The notes beneath the pieces were generated by a model. The model saw nothing but the letters and a program-made list of their open reading frames with translations, was not told the DNA's origin and ran no database searches. The translations under genes and the position numbers were made by a program. Source: Streptomyces silaceus (GTDB lineage Bacteria; Actinomycetota; Actinomycetes; Streptomycetales; Streptomycetaceae). Taken from it: a stretch of 37,205 bases of DNA. The stretch lies in assembly GCF_001419745.1 (NCBI RefSeq), contig NZ_LIRJ01000232.1:1-37205 (forward strand). Direction: 5' to 3'. Shown in pieces: positions 24,620 to 32,599 of the stretch (position 1 is the first letter of the stretch; each line of letters starts with the position of its first letter).

Positions 24620-25290
24620 GAGCCCGAGCCTTTCGTTCCGTTCGACTCCCCGGCACCCGCCGGGACCAGCCCTCGCTCACGGGCGTAGTCCTCCAGCATG
24701 CCGCGCAGTTGGCGTCGGCCCCGGTGCAGTCGGGACATCACCGTGCCGATGGGTGTCCCCATAATGTCGGCGATCTCCTTGTACGCAAAGCCCTCTACGT
24801 CGGCCAGATAGACGGCGATGCGGAATTCCTCGGGGATCGCCTGCAGCGCCTGCTTCACGTCCGAGTCGGGCAGGTGGTCCAGCGCCTGCGACTCGGCGGA
24901 GCGCAGACCGGTGGACATGTGCGACTCGGCGCGCGCCAGCTGCCAGTCCTCGATCTCCTCGGCGGCACTGCGCTGGGGCTCGCGCTGCTTCTTGCGGTAC
25001 GAGTTGATGAAGGTGTTCGTGAGGATGCGGTACAGCCACGCCTTGAGGTTGGTGCCCTCGCGGAACTGGTGGAACGACGCGTACGCCTTCGCGTAGGTCT
25101 CCTGCACCAGGTCCTCCGCGTCCGCCGGGTTGCGCGTCATGCGCAGCGCCGCCGAGTACATCTGGTCGAGGAACGTCAGCGCGTCCCGCTCGAAGCGGGC
25201 CGTGCGCTCCGCTGCCGTCTCAGAACCCTCGTCCGGGCGCTCCGCCTGGCCGTGCTCGGTCCCTGCGTCGGTCCCAGTGACCGGACCCAC
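24616..25290 (-). CDS. sigR: Thiol-stress ECF sigma factor SigR (sigma-R)
   Basis: Sigma-R drives the disulfide/thiol-oxidative stress regulon (thioredoxin, mycothiol and proteostasis genes). Region 2 reads [20 protein letters not shown], then [14 protein letters not shown] and [20 protein letters not shown]. Region 4 reads [20 protein letters not shown] and [23 protein letters not shown] 25290 with GGAGGAG abutting it gives 224 residues (227 in S. coelicolor). An in-frame ATG at 25455 would give the longer, unstable sigma-R-prime form (279 residues; 282 in S. coelicolor) beginning [14 protein letters not shown] sigma-R-type promoter at 25514-25539 lies upstream of the long start, so stress-induced mRNA can encode both. 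The orthologue is SCO5216. Confidence 0.96.
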   Translation of the reverse strand: MGPVTGTDAGTEHGQAERPDEGSETAAERTARFERDALTFLDQMYSAALRMTRNPADAEDLVQETYAKAYASFHQFREGTNLKAWLYRILTNTFINSYRKKQREPQRSAAEEIEDWQLARAESHMSTGLRSAESQALDHLPDSDVKQALQAIPEEFRIAVYLADVEGFAYKEIADIMGTPIGTVMSRLHRGRRQLRGMLEDYARERGLVPAGAGESNGTKGSGS

Positions 25291-25513
25291 CTCCTCCAAC
25301 GACGTGGTGAGGCCGAAACCAGCCCCACTCGAATCGGAGGATAGACGACGACCCGTGCCCCGCGCCGCCCGAATAGATGCGGTTTTGGGTGCGCTCAGCA
25401 CCGTCCACTCCAGGTCAGACGACGTGGAGCGGTTCGGGCAGATGGTCGAACCCATGCGGCGGACTCCCTCTCGTACGAACAGCCTGCGACGGCGTTTGCC
25501 GTCTGTTCGCCAC

Positions 25514-25539
25514 AACAGAGGTCACCCGCTCAACATTCC
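25514..25539 (-). promoter_or_regulatory. Sigma-R-dependent autoregulatory promoter (sigRp2-like)
   Basis: On the leftward strand GGAAT (25535-25539) and GTT (25514-25516) are separated by exactly 18 bp, a perfect match to the sigma-R promoter consensus GGAAT-N18-GTT. It overlaps the end of the upstream hydrolase gene and lies about 60 bp before the long sigR start. Confidence 0.92.
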
Positions 25540-26163
25540 CGCCCAGCGGACGACGCCGTCCGTGATGCGTTTCACTGCCTCGTCCTGCCCGATGTCGGCG
25601 CGCTTGGGGACGGCGAACCCGTGGTCGCCGTAAGGGATCTCGACCATCTCGTACCCGCCGTCGGGGAACTCGGCGGGCTTGCCGAAGGGGTCGTTGCCGC
25701 CCTGCACGACGAGCGTGGGGACGCCCGCGCCGAGCAGCTCGTCGGCGCGGGACTTCTCCGGCTTGCCCGGCGGGTGCAGCGGGAAGCTGAGGGCGAGCAC
25801 GGCCGCGGCGCCCAGTTCGGTGGCGGTGCGGCAGGCGACGCGGGCCCCGGCGCTGCGGCCGCCGGAGATCACCGGCAGGCCCTTCTTCTCCAGGGCGGGC
25901 CAGATCCCGCGCCAGCCCAGGTCCAGCGTCTTGGGCGCGGGCGCCACCTTCTTGCCCGCGACCCGCCAGGGCTGCTCCACCAGGGCGACGGTCACGCCGT
26001 GCGCGGGCAGCGCGGCGGCGATGGCCTGGAGGTCACGGGCCTCGATGCCGCCGCCCGCTCCGTGGCTGACGGCCAGGACGAAACGGGCGTTCTTCCGGGG
26101 GGCAGGGTGCCAGGTGATCCGCGCCTCACCGGCGTCGGTCCCGACGGTCTCGCTCTTGGTCAC
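25522..26163 (-). CDS. Alpha/beta-hydrolase family protein (KAN-L/DLH-type)
   Basis: This 213-residue protein shows the small alpha/beta-hydrolase layout: the oxyanion-side motif VLAVSHGAGGGIEARDLQAI, a nucleophile elbow GGRSAGAR (GxSxG with Ser), TLVVQGGNDPFGKPAEF supplying the Asp, and IPYGDHGFAVPKR supplying the catalytic His. The triad therefore looks complete. The substrate is unknown. GTG 26163 lies 12 bp after the SRAP gene stop with no clear Shine-Dalgarno, so the two genes are likely cotranscribed. Its last codons overlap the sigma-R promoter of sigR. The orthologue sits at the same place (SCO5215) in S. coelicolor. Confidence 0.85.
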   Translation of the reverse strand: MTKSETVGTDAGEARITWHPAPRKNARFVLAVSHGAGGGIEARDLQAIAAALPAHGVTVALVEQPWRVAGKKVAPAPKTLDLGWRGIWPALEKKGLPVISGGRSAGARVACRTATELGAAAVLALSFPLHPPGKPEKSRADELLGAGVPTLVVQGGNDPFGKPAEFPDGGYEMVEIPYGDHGFAVPKRADIGQDEAVKRITDGVVRWAGMLSG

Positions 26164-26175
26164 CCGAGCAGGGTG

Positions 26176-26991
26176 TCAGAAGAGGGTGCCTTCTTCCGGA
26201 CCTTCGAGCTCCGTCAGCAGCTCCGGGCCGTTGTTGCGTACGTTGCTGACGGCCGTGGACACCGGGTAGGCGCGCATCAGGCCGTGCGGGGGCGGTTCCA
26301 GGAGCGTGCGCAGGTCCTCGACGTCGGTGCGGGAGGGGTCGAGCCAGGCGTCCCAGCGGTCGGGCGTCAGCATCAGCGGCATCCGCGGGTGGATGTCGGC
26401 GAGCGAGCGCGGGCCCTCCTCGGGTCCGGCGGCCAGCGGCGTGGTCTCCGCCTCCGTCGTGATGACCGTGCAGGTCACCCACCAGGCCAGCGGGTGCTCG
26501 TCGGGCAGCGTCTTGTCCCGCCAGAACTCGTAGAGGCCGGCCATCGCGAAGACCGAGCCGTCGGCCGGGGTGACGAAGTAGGGCTGCTTGCGGGGCCGCT
26601 TCTTCTTGCCCTCGACCTCCAGCTGCCGCTCGTCGTGCGCGGTCACCCACTCGTAATACCCGTCGGCGGGCAGGACGCAGCGGCGGGCGGCGAAGGCGCG
26701 GCGGTAGGAGGGCTTCTCGTGGACGGTCTCCGCGCGGGCGTTGATCATCCGTGCGCCGCCCTCGGGCGTCTTGGCCCAGGAGGGCACGAGGCCCCACTTG
26801 AGTGTGCGCAGCTGGCGAACCGGACGCGGGTCCTCAGCGTCTTTCAGGGGACGGTCCAGGATCGCGTAGACCTCTTTGGTGGGCGCCACGTTGAAGTCGG
26901 GCGCGAGAGCCTCCTCGGGCTCCCACTTCTCGATCTCGAAGATCCCTGCGAGATCCTCGGGCCTACGACTGGATGCATACCGTCCGCACAT
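26176..26991 (-). CDS. SOS response-associated peptidase (SRAP, YedK/HMCES family)
   Basis: HMCES/YedK proteins form a thiazolidine crosslink with abasic sites in single-stranded DNA and shield them. The 271-residue protein begins MCGRYASS: Cys2 is exposed as the catalytic residue after Met removal, which fixes ATG 26991 as the start. Other family blocks are DFNVAPTKEVYAIL (active-site Asn), LKWGLVPSWAKTP, MINARAETVHEKPSYRRAF, RCVLPADGYYEW (conserved Glu) and ADIHPRMPLMLTPD (conserved His). No Shine-Dalgarno is seen ahead of the start, so the mRNA may be leaderless. It diverges from the M50 gene across 49 bp and is followed by the hydrolase gene. Confidence 0.93.
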   Translation of the reverse strand: MCGRYASSRRPEDLAGIFEIEKWEPEEALAPDFNVAPTKEVYAILDRPLKDAEDPRPVRQLRTLKWGLVPSWAKTPEGGARMINARAETVHEKPSYRRAFAARRCVLPADGYYEWVTAHDERQLEVEGKKKRPRKQPYFVTPADGSVFAMAGLYEFWRDKTLPDEHPLAWWVTCTVITTEAETTPLAAGPEEGPRSLADIHPRMPLMLTPDRWDAWLDPSRTDVEDLRTLLEPPPHGLMRAYPVSTAVSNVRNNGPELLTELEGPEEGTLF

Positions 26992-27040
26992 ACGTGCCAG
27001 ACTGCCAGACCCCGTACCACCTGAGGAGCCGGTCCCAGCA

Positions 27041-27763
27041 ATGGAAAGCACCGCCAGCGCCAGCCTGACCGACCTCTGGGACCGCGTGTTCGGCACGCAG
27101 GCCGCGCCCGAGCAGTGGCTGGTGATCGCGACCGGTGTCGTCGCGCTCGCCGTCGTCGTCCCGCACGGCATATGGCGCCTCGCCCGCAACGCCATCACCA
27201 TCGCGCACGAGGGCGGCCACGGCCTGGTCGCCCTGCTCACCGGGCGCCGCCTCGACGGCATCCGGCTGCACTCCGATACCTCGGGCCTGACGGTCTCGCG
27301 CGGCAAGCCCACCGGGCTCGGCATGATCCTCACGGCGGCCGCGGGCTACACGGCGCCGCCACTGCTCGGCCTCGGCGGCGCCGCGCTGCTGGCCTCGGGG
27401 CGCATCACGGCGTTCCTGTGGATCGCGACCGCGCTGCTGGTGGCGATGCTGGTGATGATCCGCAACGCGTACGGCGCCCTGACCGTGGTCCTCACCGGCG
27501 GCACCTTCCTGGTCGTCTCGTGGCTGGCGAACACCGACGTGCAGGCGGCGTTCGCCTACGCGGTGGTGTGGTTCCTGCTCCTGGGCGGGGTGCGCCCCGC
27601 CTTCGAGCTGCAGTCCAAGCGCCGGCGCGGGGGCGCGGGCGACTCGGACGCCGACCAGCTGTCGCGGCTCACGCACGTGCCCGCGGGGCTGTGGCTCTTC
27701 CTCTTCCACGCGGTGTCGCTGTGCTCCCTGATGGGCGGCGGGCGCTGGATGCTCGACCTCTGA
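27041..27763 (+). CDS. M50-family-like membrane metalloprotease
   Basis: This 240-residue integral membrane protein carries HEGGH (His56-Glu57, His60) at the end of a hydrophobic segment (QWLVIATGVVALAVVVPHGI and NAITIAHEGGHGLVALLTGR). That is the zinc-binding HExxH of site-2-protease-like M50B proteins. Further spans follow, then IRNAYGALTVVLTGGTFLVV, where M50 proteins normally offer the third metal ligand; an NxxG-type motif is visible (NAYG), but a DG-type ligand is not obvious. A charged loop (KRRRGGAGDSDADQL) precedes the last span. ATG 27041 has GAGGAG 12 bp upstream, a long spacing. Substrate unknown. It diverges from the SRAP gene. A 22-bp tandem repeat begins at its stop codon. Confidence 0.82.
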   Translation: MESTASASLTDLWDRVFGTQAAPEQWLVIATGVVALAVVVPHGIWRLARNAITIAHEGGHGLVALLTGRRLDGIRLHSDTSGLTVSRGKPTGLGMILTAAAGYTAPPLLGLGGAALLASGRITAFLWIATALLVAMLVMIRNAYGALTVVLTGGTFLVVSWLANTDVQAAFAYAVVWFLLLGGVRPAFELQSKRRRGGAGDSDADQLSRLTHVPAGLWLFLFHAVSLCSLMGGGRWMLDL

Positions 27764-27860
27764 GCGGGCGCTGCCCCACGTACCAGCGGGCGCTGCCCCA
27801 CGTACGAGCGGGCGCTGTCCGGCGTACGAGCGGGCGCTGTCCGAGGTGTGAGCGGGCGCG
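27763..27860. repeat. 22-bp tandem repeat array after the M50 gene
   Basis: Four complete 22-bp units (27763-27784, 27785-27806, 27807-27828, 27829-27850) and a partial fifth all begin AGCGGGCGC. Most continue TG(C/T)CC and end GTACG. Units 1 and 2 differ at one position; units 3 and 4 have diverged more. Each of the first two contains GGGCGCTGCCC, a 4-bp mini-hairpin. The first base of unit 1 is the last base of the stop codon. No open frame of note uses the array. Confidence 0.92.
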
Positions 27861-27943
27861 GTCTCTACCAGTTCCCTGTTTCGCCTGGGTTTCGCCGCTT
27901 TTGATCAAGATTCCGGGTCACCGGCAGCCACTAAAGTGAGGGC

Positions 27944-29269
27944 ATGACCGAAACCCCGGCGAACACCGCCCTCTGGCCCGCCCCGCACGCGAGCGGAGCC
28001 GTCACCGCGACGGTTCACGTCCCCGGTTCGAAATCGGTCACCAACCGCGCGCTGGTCCTGGCCGCGCTGGCCGCCGAGCCCGGCTGGCTGCGCCGCCCGC
28101 TGCGCTCCCGCGACACCCTTCTGATGGCGAGCGCCCTGCGCACGATGGGCGTCGGCATCGAGGAGGGCGTGGGCCCCGACGGCTCCGGCGAGGCCTGGCG
28201 CGTGATCCCCTCGGGCCTGCGCGGCCCGGCCACGGTCGACGTCGGCAACGCCGGCACGGTCATGCGCTTCCTGCCCCCGGTCGCCGCCCTCGCCGACGGC
28301 CCGATCCGCTTCGACGGCGACCCCCGTTCGTACGAGCGCCCGCTGAACGGCGTGATCGACGCCCTGCGCGTGCTCGGCGCCCGCATCGACGACACCACGG
28401 TGGGCGCCCCCGGCGCGCTGCCGCTGACCGTGCACGGCGGCGGCGCCCTGGAGGGCGGCCGGGTCGAGATCGACGCCTCGTCCTCGTCGCAGTTCGTGAG
28501 CGCCCTGCTGCTCTCGGGCCCGCGCTTCAACCAGGGCGTGGAGGTCCGTCACGTCGGCGGGGCGCTGCCGTCCATGCCGCACATCCGGATGACCGTCGAC
28601 ATGCTGCGCGCGATCGGCGCCCAGGTCGACGAGCCCGAGTCGGGCGGCGAGCCGAACGTGTGGCGGGTCACCCCCGGCGCCCTGCTCGGCCGCGACCTGA
28701 CCGTCGAGCCCGACCTGTCGAACGCGCAGCCGTTCCTCGCCGCGGCCCTGGTCACCGGCGGCACGGTCACGATCCCCGACTGGCCCACCCGCACCACCCA
28801 GCCCGGCGACGCGCTGCGGCAGATCTTCACGGAGATGGGCGGCTCCTGCGAGCTGACCGAGCAGGGCCTGGTGTTCACCGGCTCGGGCTCGATCCACGGC
28901 ATCGACGTGGACCTCGGCGAGGTCGGCGAGCTCACCCCGGGCATCGCCGCGGTCGCGGCCCTCGCCGACTCCCCCTCGACGCTGCGCGGCGTCGCGCACC
29001 TGCGCCTGCACGAGACGGACCGGCTGGCCGCGCTCACCAAGGAGATCAACGAACTGGGCGGTGACGTCACCGAGACGGCCGACGGGCTGCACATCCGCCC
29101 GCGCCGGCTGCACGGCGGCATCTTCCACACGTACGACGACCACCGCATGGCGACCGCCGGGGCGATCATCGGCCTCGCGGTGAAGGACGTACAGATCGAG
29201 AACGTCGCGACGACGGCGAAGACGCTCCCGGACTTCCCCGAGCTCTGGACCGGGATGCTCGGGAACTGA
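27944..29269 (+). CDS. aroA: 3-phosphoshikimate 1-carboxyvinyltransferase (EPSP synthase)
   Basis: This is the sixth step of the shikimate pathway: joins phosphoenolpyruvate and shikimate-3-phosphate. The 441-residue protein has the expected two-domain pattern: [34 protein letters not shown] (phosphoenolpyruvate-binding GNAGT), [49 protein letters not shown], and the C-terminal [18 protein letters not shown]. The PEP-loop Gly of GNAGT is intact, as in glyphosate-sensitive enzymes. ATG 27944 has GAGGG just before it. rsgA follows after 17 bp, so the two probably form an operon. Confidence 0.97.
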   Translation: MTETPANTALWPAPHASGAVTATVHVPGSKSVTNRALVLAALAAEPGWLRRPLRSRDTLLMASALRTMGVGIEEGVGPDGSGEAWRVIPSGLRGPATVDVGNAGTVMRFLPPVAALADGPIRFDGDPRSYERPLNGVIDALRVLGARIDDTTVGAPGALPLTVHGGGALEGGRVEIDASSSSQFVSALLLSGPRFNQGVEVRHVGGALPSMPHIRMTVDMLRAIGAQVDEPESGGEPNVWRVTPGALLGRDLTVEPDLSNAQPFLAAALVTGGTVTIPDWPTRTTQPGDALRQIFTEMGGSCELTEQGLVFTGSGSIHGIDVDLGEVGELTPGIAAVAALADSPSTLRGVAHLRLHETDRLAALTKEINELGGDVTETADGLHIRPRRLHGGIFHTYDDHRMATAGAIIGLAVKDVQIENVATTAKTLPDFPELWTGMLGN

Positions 29270-29286
29270 CGGGCGGATCGAGAACC

Positions 29287-30297
29287 ATGCGCCGCTACGG
29301 CAAGAACCCCGACGAGGACGACATCCGCGTCCGCCCCAACCGCAAGGGCAACCGCCCCCGCACCCACATCAGGCCCAAGCACGAGGACGCGGCCGAGGGC
29401 ATGGTCCTCACCGTCGACCGGGGCCGCCTCACGGTCCTGGTCGAGGACCGGGTCGTGATGGCGATGAAGGCCCGCGAGCTGGGCCGCAAGGCCGCCGTGG
29501 TGGGCGACAGGGTCGCGGTCGTCGGGGACCTCTCCGGCAAGAAGGACACCCTCGCCCGCATCGTGCGCATCGAGGAGCGCTCCTCCGTCCTGCGGCGCAC
29601 CGCCGACGACGACGATCCCTACGAGCGGGTGGTCGTCGCCAACGCCGACCAGCTCGCCATCGTCACGGCCCTCGCCGACCCCGAGCCGCGCCCGCGGCTG
29701 ATCGACCGGTGCGTCGTGGCGGCGTACGACGGCGGCCTGGAGCCGGTCCTCGTGCTCACCAAGTCGGACCTGGCGCCCGCCGACAAGCTCCTGGAGACGT
29801 ACGCCACCCTCGACATCCCCTATGTGGTCACCAGCCGCGAGGAGTTCACCGACGGCGCGGAGCTCGCGCGGGTGCACGAGCTGCTGGACGGCAAGGTGAC
29901 CGCGTTCGTCGGGCACTCCGGCGTGGGCAAGACGACGCTGGTGAACGCGCTGGTCCCCGAGGAGCGGCGGCGGACGACCGGACACGTCAACGCGGTCACG
30001 GGCCGCGGCAGGCACACCACCACCTCCGCCCTCGCGCTGCCCCTGTCGGGTGCGGACGGCTGGGTGATCGACACTCCGGGCGTACGGTCCTTCGGGCTCA
30101 ACCACGTCGACCCCTCGCGCGTCATCCTCGCCTTCCCCGATCTGGAGCCGGGGACGGTGGACTGCCCGCGCGGGTGCAGCCACGACGAGAAGGACTGCGC
30201 GCTGGACGACTGGGTGGCCGACGGGCACGCGGACCCGGCCCGCCTCTACTCGCTGCGCCGGCTGCTCGCGACCCGGGAGCGGCGCGACGGCGACTGA
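29287..30297 (+). CDS. rsgA: Ribosome small subunit-dependent GTPase RsgA
   Basis: RsgA is a 30S maturation GTPase. The 336-residue protein has the circularly permuted GTPase order typical of YjeQ/RsgA: an N-terminal OB-fold-like segment (VLTVDRGRLTVLVEDR), then G4 TKSD (158-161), then the P-loop GHSGVGKTT (209-217), G2 GRGRHTTTS, G3 DTPGVRSF, and a zinc-finger CPRGCSHDEKDC. A basic N-terminal tail of about 30 residues (RVRPNRKGNRPRTHIRPK) may contact rRNA. ATG 29287 lies 17 bp after aroA. No GTPase motif is missing. Confidence 0.95.
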   Translation: MRRYGKNPDEDDIRVRPNRKGNRPRTHIRPKHEDAAEGMVLTVDRGRLTVLVEDRVVMAMKARELGRKAAVVGDRVAVVGDLSGKKDTLARIVRIEERSSVLRRTADDDDPYERVVVANADQLAIVTALADPEPRPRLIDRCVVAAYDGGLEPVLVLTKSDLAPADKLLETYATLDIPYVVTSREEFTDGAELARVHELLDGKVTAFVGHSGVGKTTLVNALVPEERRRTTGHVNAVTGRGRHTTTSALALPLSGADGWVIDTPGVRSFGLNHVDPSRVILAFPDLEPGTVDCPRGCSHDEKDCALDDWVADGHADPARLYSLRRLLATRERRDGD

Positions 30298-30411
30298 CCT
30301 GCCCGTTGTTTGCGCCCTGACGGCAAAGGTAAATGCATAATCGCACCAAGCCGGATTCAAGCCAGACGAAGCGGTCGCGGATCGTCGACCAGTACGGGAG
30401 GCAGGGACAGC

Positions 30412-30735
30412 ATGGCGTGGCTGCTGGTCATCGTGGCGGGGATTCTGGAGACCGGCTTCGCGGTCTGTCTCAAGCTGTCGCACGGGTTCACCCGGCTCTG
30501 GCCGACGATCGCGTTCGCGGCCTTCGCGCTCGGCAGCTTCGGTCTGCTGACCCTCGCCCTGAAGAAGCTGGACGTCGGGCCCGCGTACGCGGTGTGGACG
30601 GGCATCGGGGCGGCGGGCACCGCGATCTACGGCATGATCTTCCTCGGTGACCTGGTCTCCACGCTCAAGATCGTCTCGATCTCCTTCGTGATCATCGGCG
30701 TGATCGGCCTCCAGCTGTCCGGCTCCGCGCACTGA
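30412..30735 (+). CDS. SMR-family efflux protein (SugE/Gdx-like)
   Basis: This 107-residue protein has four membrane spans and the essential Glu13 of SMR dimers (AGILETGFAVCLK). HGFTRLWPT and VWTGIGAAGTAIYG match the SugE/Gdx branch, whose members export guanidinium, better than the EmrE drug-efflux branch. The Trp next to the substrate-facing Glu in Gdx (about position 16) is Phe here. ATG 30412 has GGGAGG 14 bp upstream and GGGACA nearer. The leader (30298-30411) has a possible promoter (TTGTTT, 18 bp, TAAATG) and no recognisable guanidine riboswitch. The gene is convergent with a TetR regulator. The substrate is inferred. Confidence 0.85.
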   Translation: MAWLLVIVAGILETGFAVCLKLSHGFTRLWPTIAFAAFALGSFGLLTLALKKLDVGPAYAVWTGIGAAGTAIYGMIFLGDLVSTLKIVSISFVIIGVIGLQLSGSAH

Positions 30736-30762
30736 TCACCCGGCGCCTCGCCACTCACCCGG

Positions 30763-31368
30763 CTACTTGCCGCTCACCCAGCGCCCGATGGCCCCGCGGA
30801 CCAGTTCCGCGGGGTCGTCCTCGTTCCCGGCGGGCGCGACGACGTACGACAGGGCGAGGCGCACCGCGCTCTCGCAGGCCAGGGCAAGCTCGGGGTCCCT
30901 GGCCCGGCCCCGGCCGCCGAGCGCGAGCATCGCCCGGTCCCGCACGTGCGCGAGCAGCTCGGCGGACGTGGGCACCCCGGCGTCGGCGCGGCGCTGCGCG
31001 GGCACCGACGAGACGGACCCGGCCCCCCTGCTCGGCGCGGGCAGCCGCTCGCTCCAGCAGCCGGTGAGCGCGGCCCGCACGAGGGCGTTGCCGCGGGCGG
31101 CGCCCACCGTCCACGCGGCCACCGCCGCGAGCCGGTCGGCGGGCTCGCGCTCCTCGGCGAGGGCGCGCTCGACGCCGTGCAGATAGCCGTCGGTCTCGCG
31201 CCGCAGCAGGGCGCGGGCGAGCCCGTCCTTGCTGCCGAACTCGTTGTAGAGGGTCTGCCGGGACACTCCGGCGGTGGCGGCGACATCGACCATGCGGACG
31301 CCGGGCCACGGTCGTCGGGCGAGCGCGGTGTAGGCCGCGTCCAGTAAGGATTCCCGTGCTGCAGGCAT
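30763..31368 (-). CDS. TetR-family transcriptional regulator
   Basis: This 201-residue regulator has an N-terminal helix-turn-helix: [20 protein letters not shown], then [20 protein letters not shown] and [14 protein letters not shown]. The C-terminal half is an Ala/Arg-rich helical ligand domain with a Ser/Pro-rich linker ([18 protein letters not shown]). ATG 31368 has GGGGAGG 5 bp upstream. It diverges from hisN; a near-palindrome at 31407-31431 between the genes is a plausible self-operator. It is convergent with the SMR gene, 27 bp away, so control of that transporter is possible but not shown. Confidence 0.9.
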   Translation of the reverse strand: MPAARESLLDAAYTALARRPWPGVRMVDVAATAGVSRQTLYNEFGSKDGLARALLRRETDGYLHGVERALAEEREPADRLAAVAAWTVGAARGNALVRAALTGCWSERLPAPSRGAGSVSSVPAQRRADAGVPTSAELLAHVRDRAMLALGGRGRARDPELALACESAVRLALSYVVAPAGNEDDPAELVRGAIGRWVSGK

Positions 31369-31406
31369 CGTCGCCTCCCCGGGCCGAAGCGGCTCCCGTG
31401 CCAGAG

Positions 31407-31431
31407 TTGACGCGCTCGGCAGCACTGTCAA
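31407..31431. promoter_or_regulatory. Candidate TetR operator / divergent promoter region
   Basis: TTGACGCGCT and AGCACTGTCAA are inverted arms around CGGC with one mismatch and one extra base. Each end also resembles a -35 (TTGACG rightward, TTGACA leftward), so a regulator bound here could affect both directions. The remaining intergenic sequence to hisN is GC-rich. Confidence 0.45.
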
Positions 31432-31534
31432 TAGCTCCGGCGCGAGGATGCCCGAGACCACGCACGGCGGGCCCGCGGGGCCCCCGTGGATGGGCGCTGT
31501 GGTCCGTACCGTACGAGATCGATACTGTTCACCC

Positions 31535-32335
31535 ATGCCCGACTACCACGATGATCTGCGTCTCGCCCATGTCCTCGCGGACGCCGCCGACGCCCAGACC
31601 ATGGACCGGTTCAAGGCCCTCGACCTGAAGGTCGAGACCAAGCCGGACATGACGCCGGTGAGCGAGGCCGACAAGGCCGCCGAGGAGCTGATCCGCTCCC
31701 AGCTCCAGCGCGCGAGGCCGCGCGACGCGATCCTCGGCGAGGAGTACGGCATCGAGGGCACGGGCCCGCGCCGCTGGGTGATCGACCCCATCGACGGCAC
31801 CAAGAACTACGTGCGCGGCGTCCCGGTCTGGGCCACCCTCATCTCCCTGATGGAGGCGGGCGAGGGCGGCTACCAGCCGGTGGTCGGCGTGGTCTCCGCA
31901 CCGGCGCTGGGCCGCCGCTGGTGGGCGGCGAAGGGCGGCGGCGCGTACACGGGGCGCAGCCTCACCTCGGCGACCCGGCTGCGGGTCTCCAAGGTCTCGC
32001 GCCTCTCGGACGCCTCCTTCGCGTACTCCTCCCTCTCGGGCTGGGAGGAGCAGGGGCGCCTCGACGGCTTCATGGACCTGACGCGTTCGGTCTGGCGCAC
32101 CCGCGGCTACGGCGACTTCTGGCCCTACATGATGGTGGCCGAGGGCTCGGTCGACATCTGCGCGGAGCCGGAGCTCTCGCTGTGGGACATGGCGGCGAAC
32201 GCGATCGTGGTGACGGAGGCCGGCGGCAGCTTCACCGGTCTCGACGGCAGGCCCGGCCCGCACAGCGGCAACGCGGCCGCCTCGAACGGCGTGCTCCACG
32301 ACGAGCTGCTCGGCTACCTCAACCAGCGCTACTGA
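31535..32335 (+). CDS. hisN: Histidinol-phosphatase, inositol monophosphatase-type
   Basis: HisN removes phosphate from L-histidinol phosphate in histidine synthesis. The 266-residue IMPase-fold protein has the metal-binding motifs: EEYG (Glu69/Glu70 region), [15 protein letters not shown] (DPIDGT at 84-89), and [15 protein letters not shown] near the C-terminus. The S. coelicolor orthologue SCO5208 was identified as the histidinol-phosphatase, and the [10 protein letters not shown] segment is alike. ATG 31535 has no Shine-Dalgarno; TACTGT at 31523-31528 could be a -10 that starts the mRNA at or near the ATG (leaderless). It diverges from the TetR gene. Confidence 0.9.
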   Translation: MPDYHDDLRLAHVLADAADAQTMDRFKALDLKVETKPDMTPVSEADKAAEELIRSQLQRARPRDAILGEEYGIEGTGPRRWVIDPIDGTKNYVRGVPVWATLISLMEAGEGGYQPVVGVVSAPALGRRWWAAKGGGAYTGRSLTSATRLRVSKVSRLSDASFAYSSLSGWEEQGRLDGFMDLTRSVWRTRGYGDFWPYMMVAEGSVDICAEPELSLWDMAANAIVVTEAGGSFTGLDGRPGPHSGNAAASNGVLHDELLGYLNQRY

Positions 32336-32355
32336 GGCGGCGTTCACCACCACCG

Positions 32356-32409
32356 GCACCCGGAGCGGCGCGGCACACATCGCCCCCCGCACCCGGAGCG
32401 GCGCGGCAC
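32356..32409. repeat. Pair of 21-bp direct repeats after hisN
   Basis: Identical 21-bp copies, each starting GCACCCGGAGCGG and ending CGGCAC, lie at 32356-32376 and 32389-32409 (33-bp period). Confidence 0.85.
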
Positions 32410-32415
32410 CGCGGC

Positions 32416-32437
32416 GCGTACGCCACGCGGCGTACGC
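32416..32437 (+). terminator. Possible terminator after hisN
   Basis: GCGTACGCC and GGCGTACGC form a perfect 9-bp stem with an ACGC loop, 80 bp after the hisN stop. It also contains two 10-bp palindromes of the GGCGTACGCC type. Confidence 0.5.
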
Positions 32438-32484
32438 CCTGAACTGACCGCGCGCGCCCTCTTGTTGGCGTCCACCTTCGCTGC

Positions 32485-32518
32485 GACTCTGAGAGTCCCC
32501 CCACTTGTGAACTTGTGA
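32485..32518. promoter_or_regulatory. Palindrome plus tandem 8-mers upstream of the CBS gene
   Basis: GACTCTGAGAGTC (32485-32497) is a perfect palindrome. Five bases later ACTTGTGA is repeated in tandem (32503-32518). Both lie in the 264-bp gap before the CBS gene and look like protein-binding sites. I see no confident -10/-35 pair. Confidence 0.4.
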
Positions 32519-32599
32519 ATCCGTTCTCCAGACAGGTAGCGGAGGCAATCCTTCGCCCACCGGGAGCTCTCGGCTTCACCAAGGAGGTGGCTCACGCCC

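Noticed and set aside
30298..30411. Guanidine riboswitch before the SMR gene
   Set aside because: I looked for the ykkC-type, mini-ykkC twin ACGR loops and type III patterns and found no convincing match by eye.
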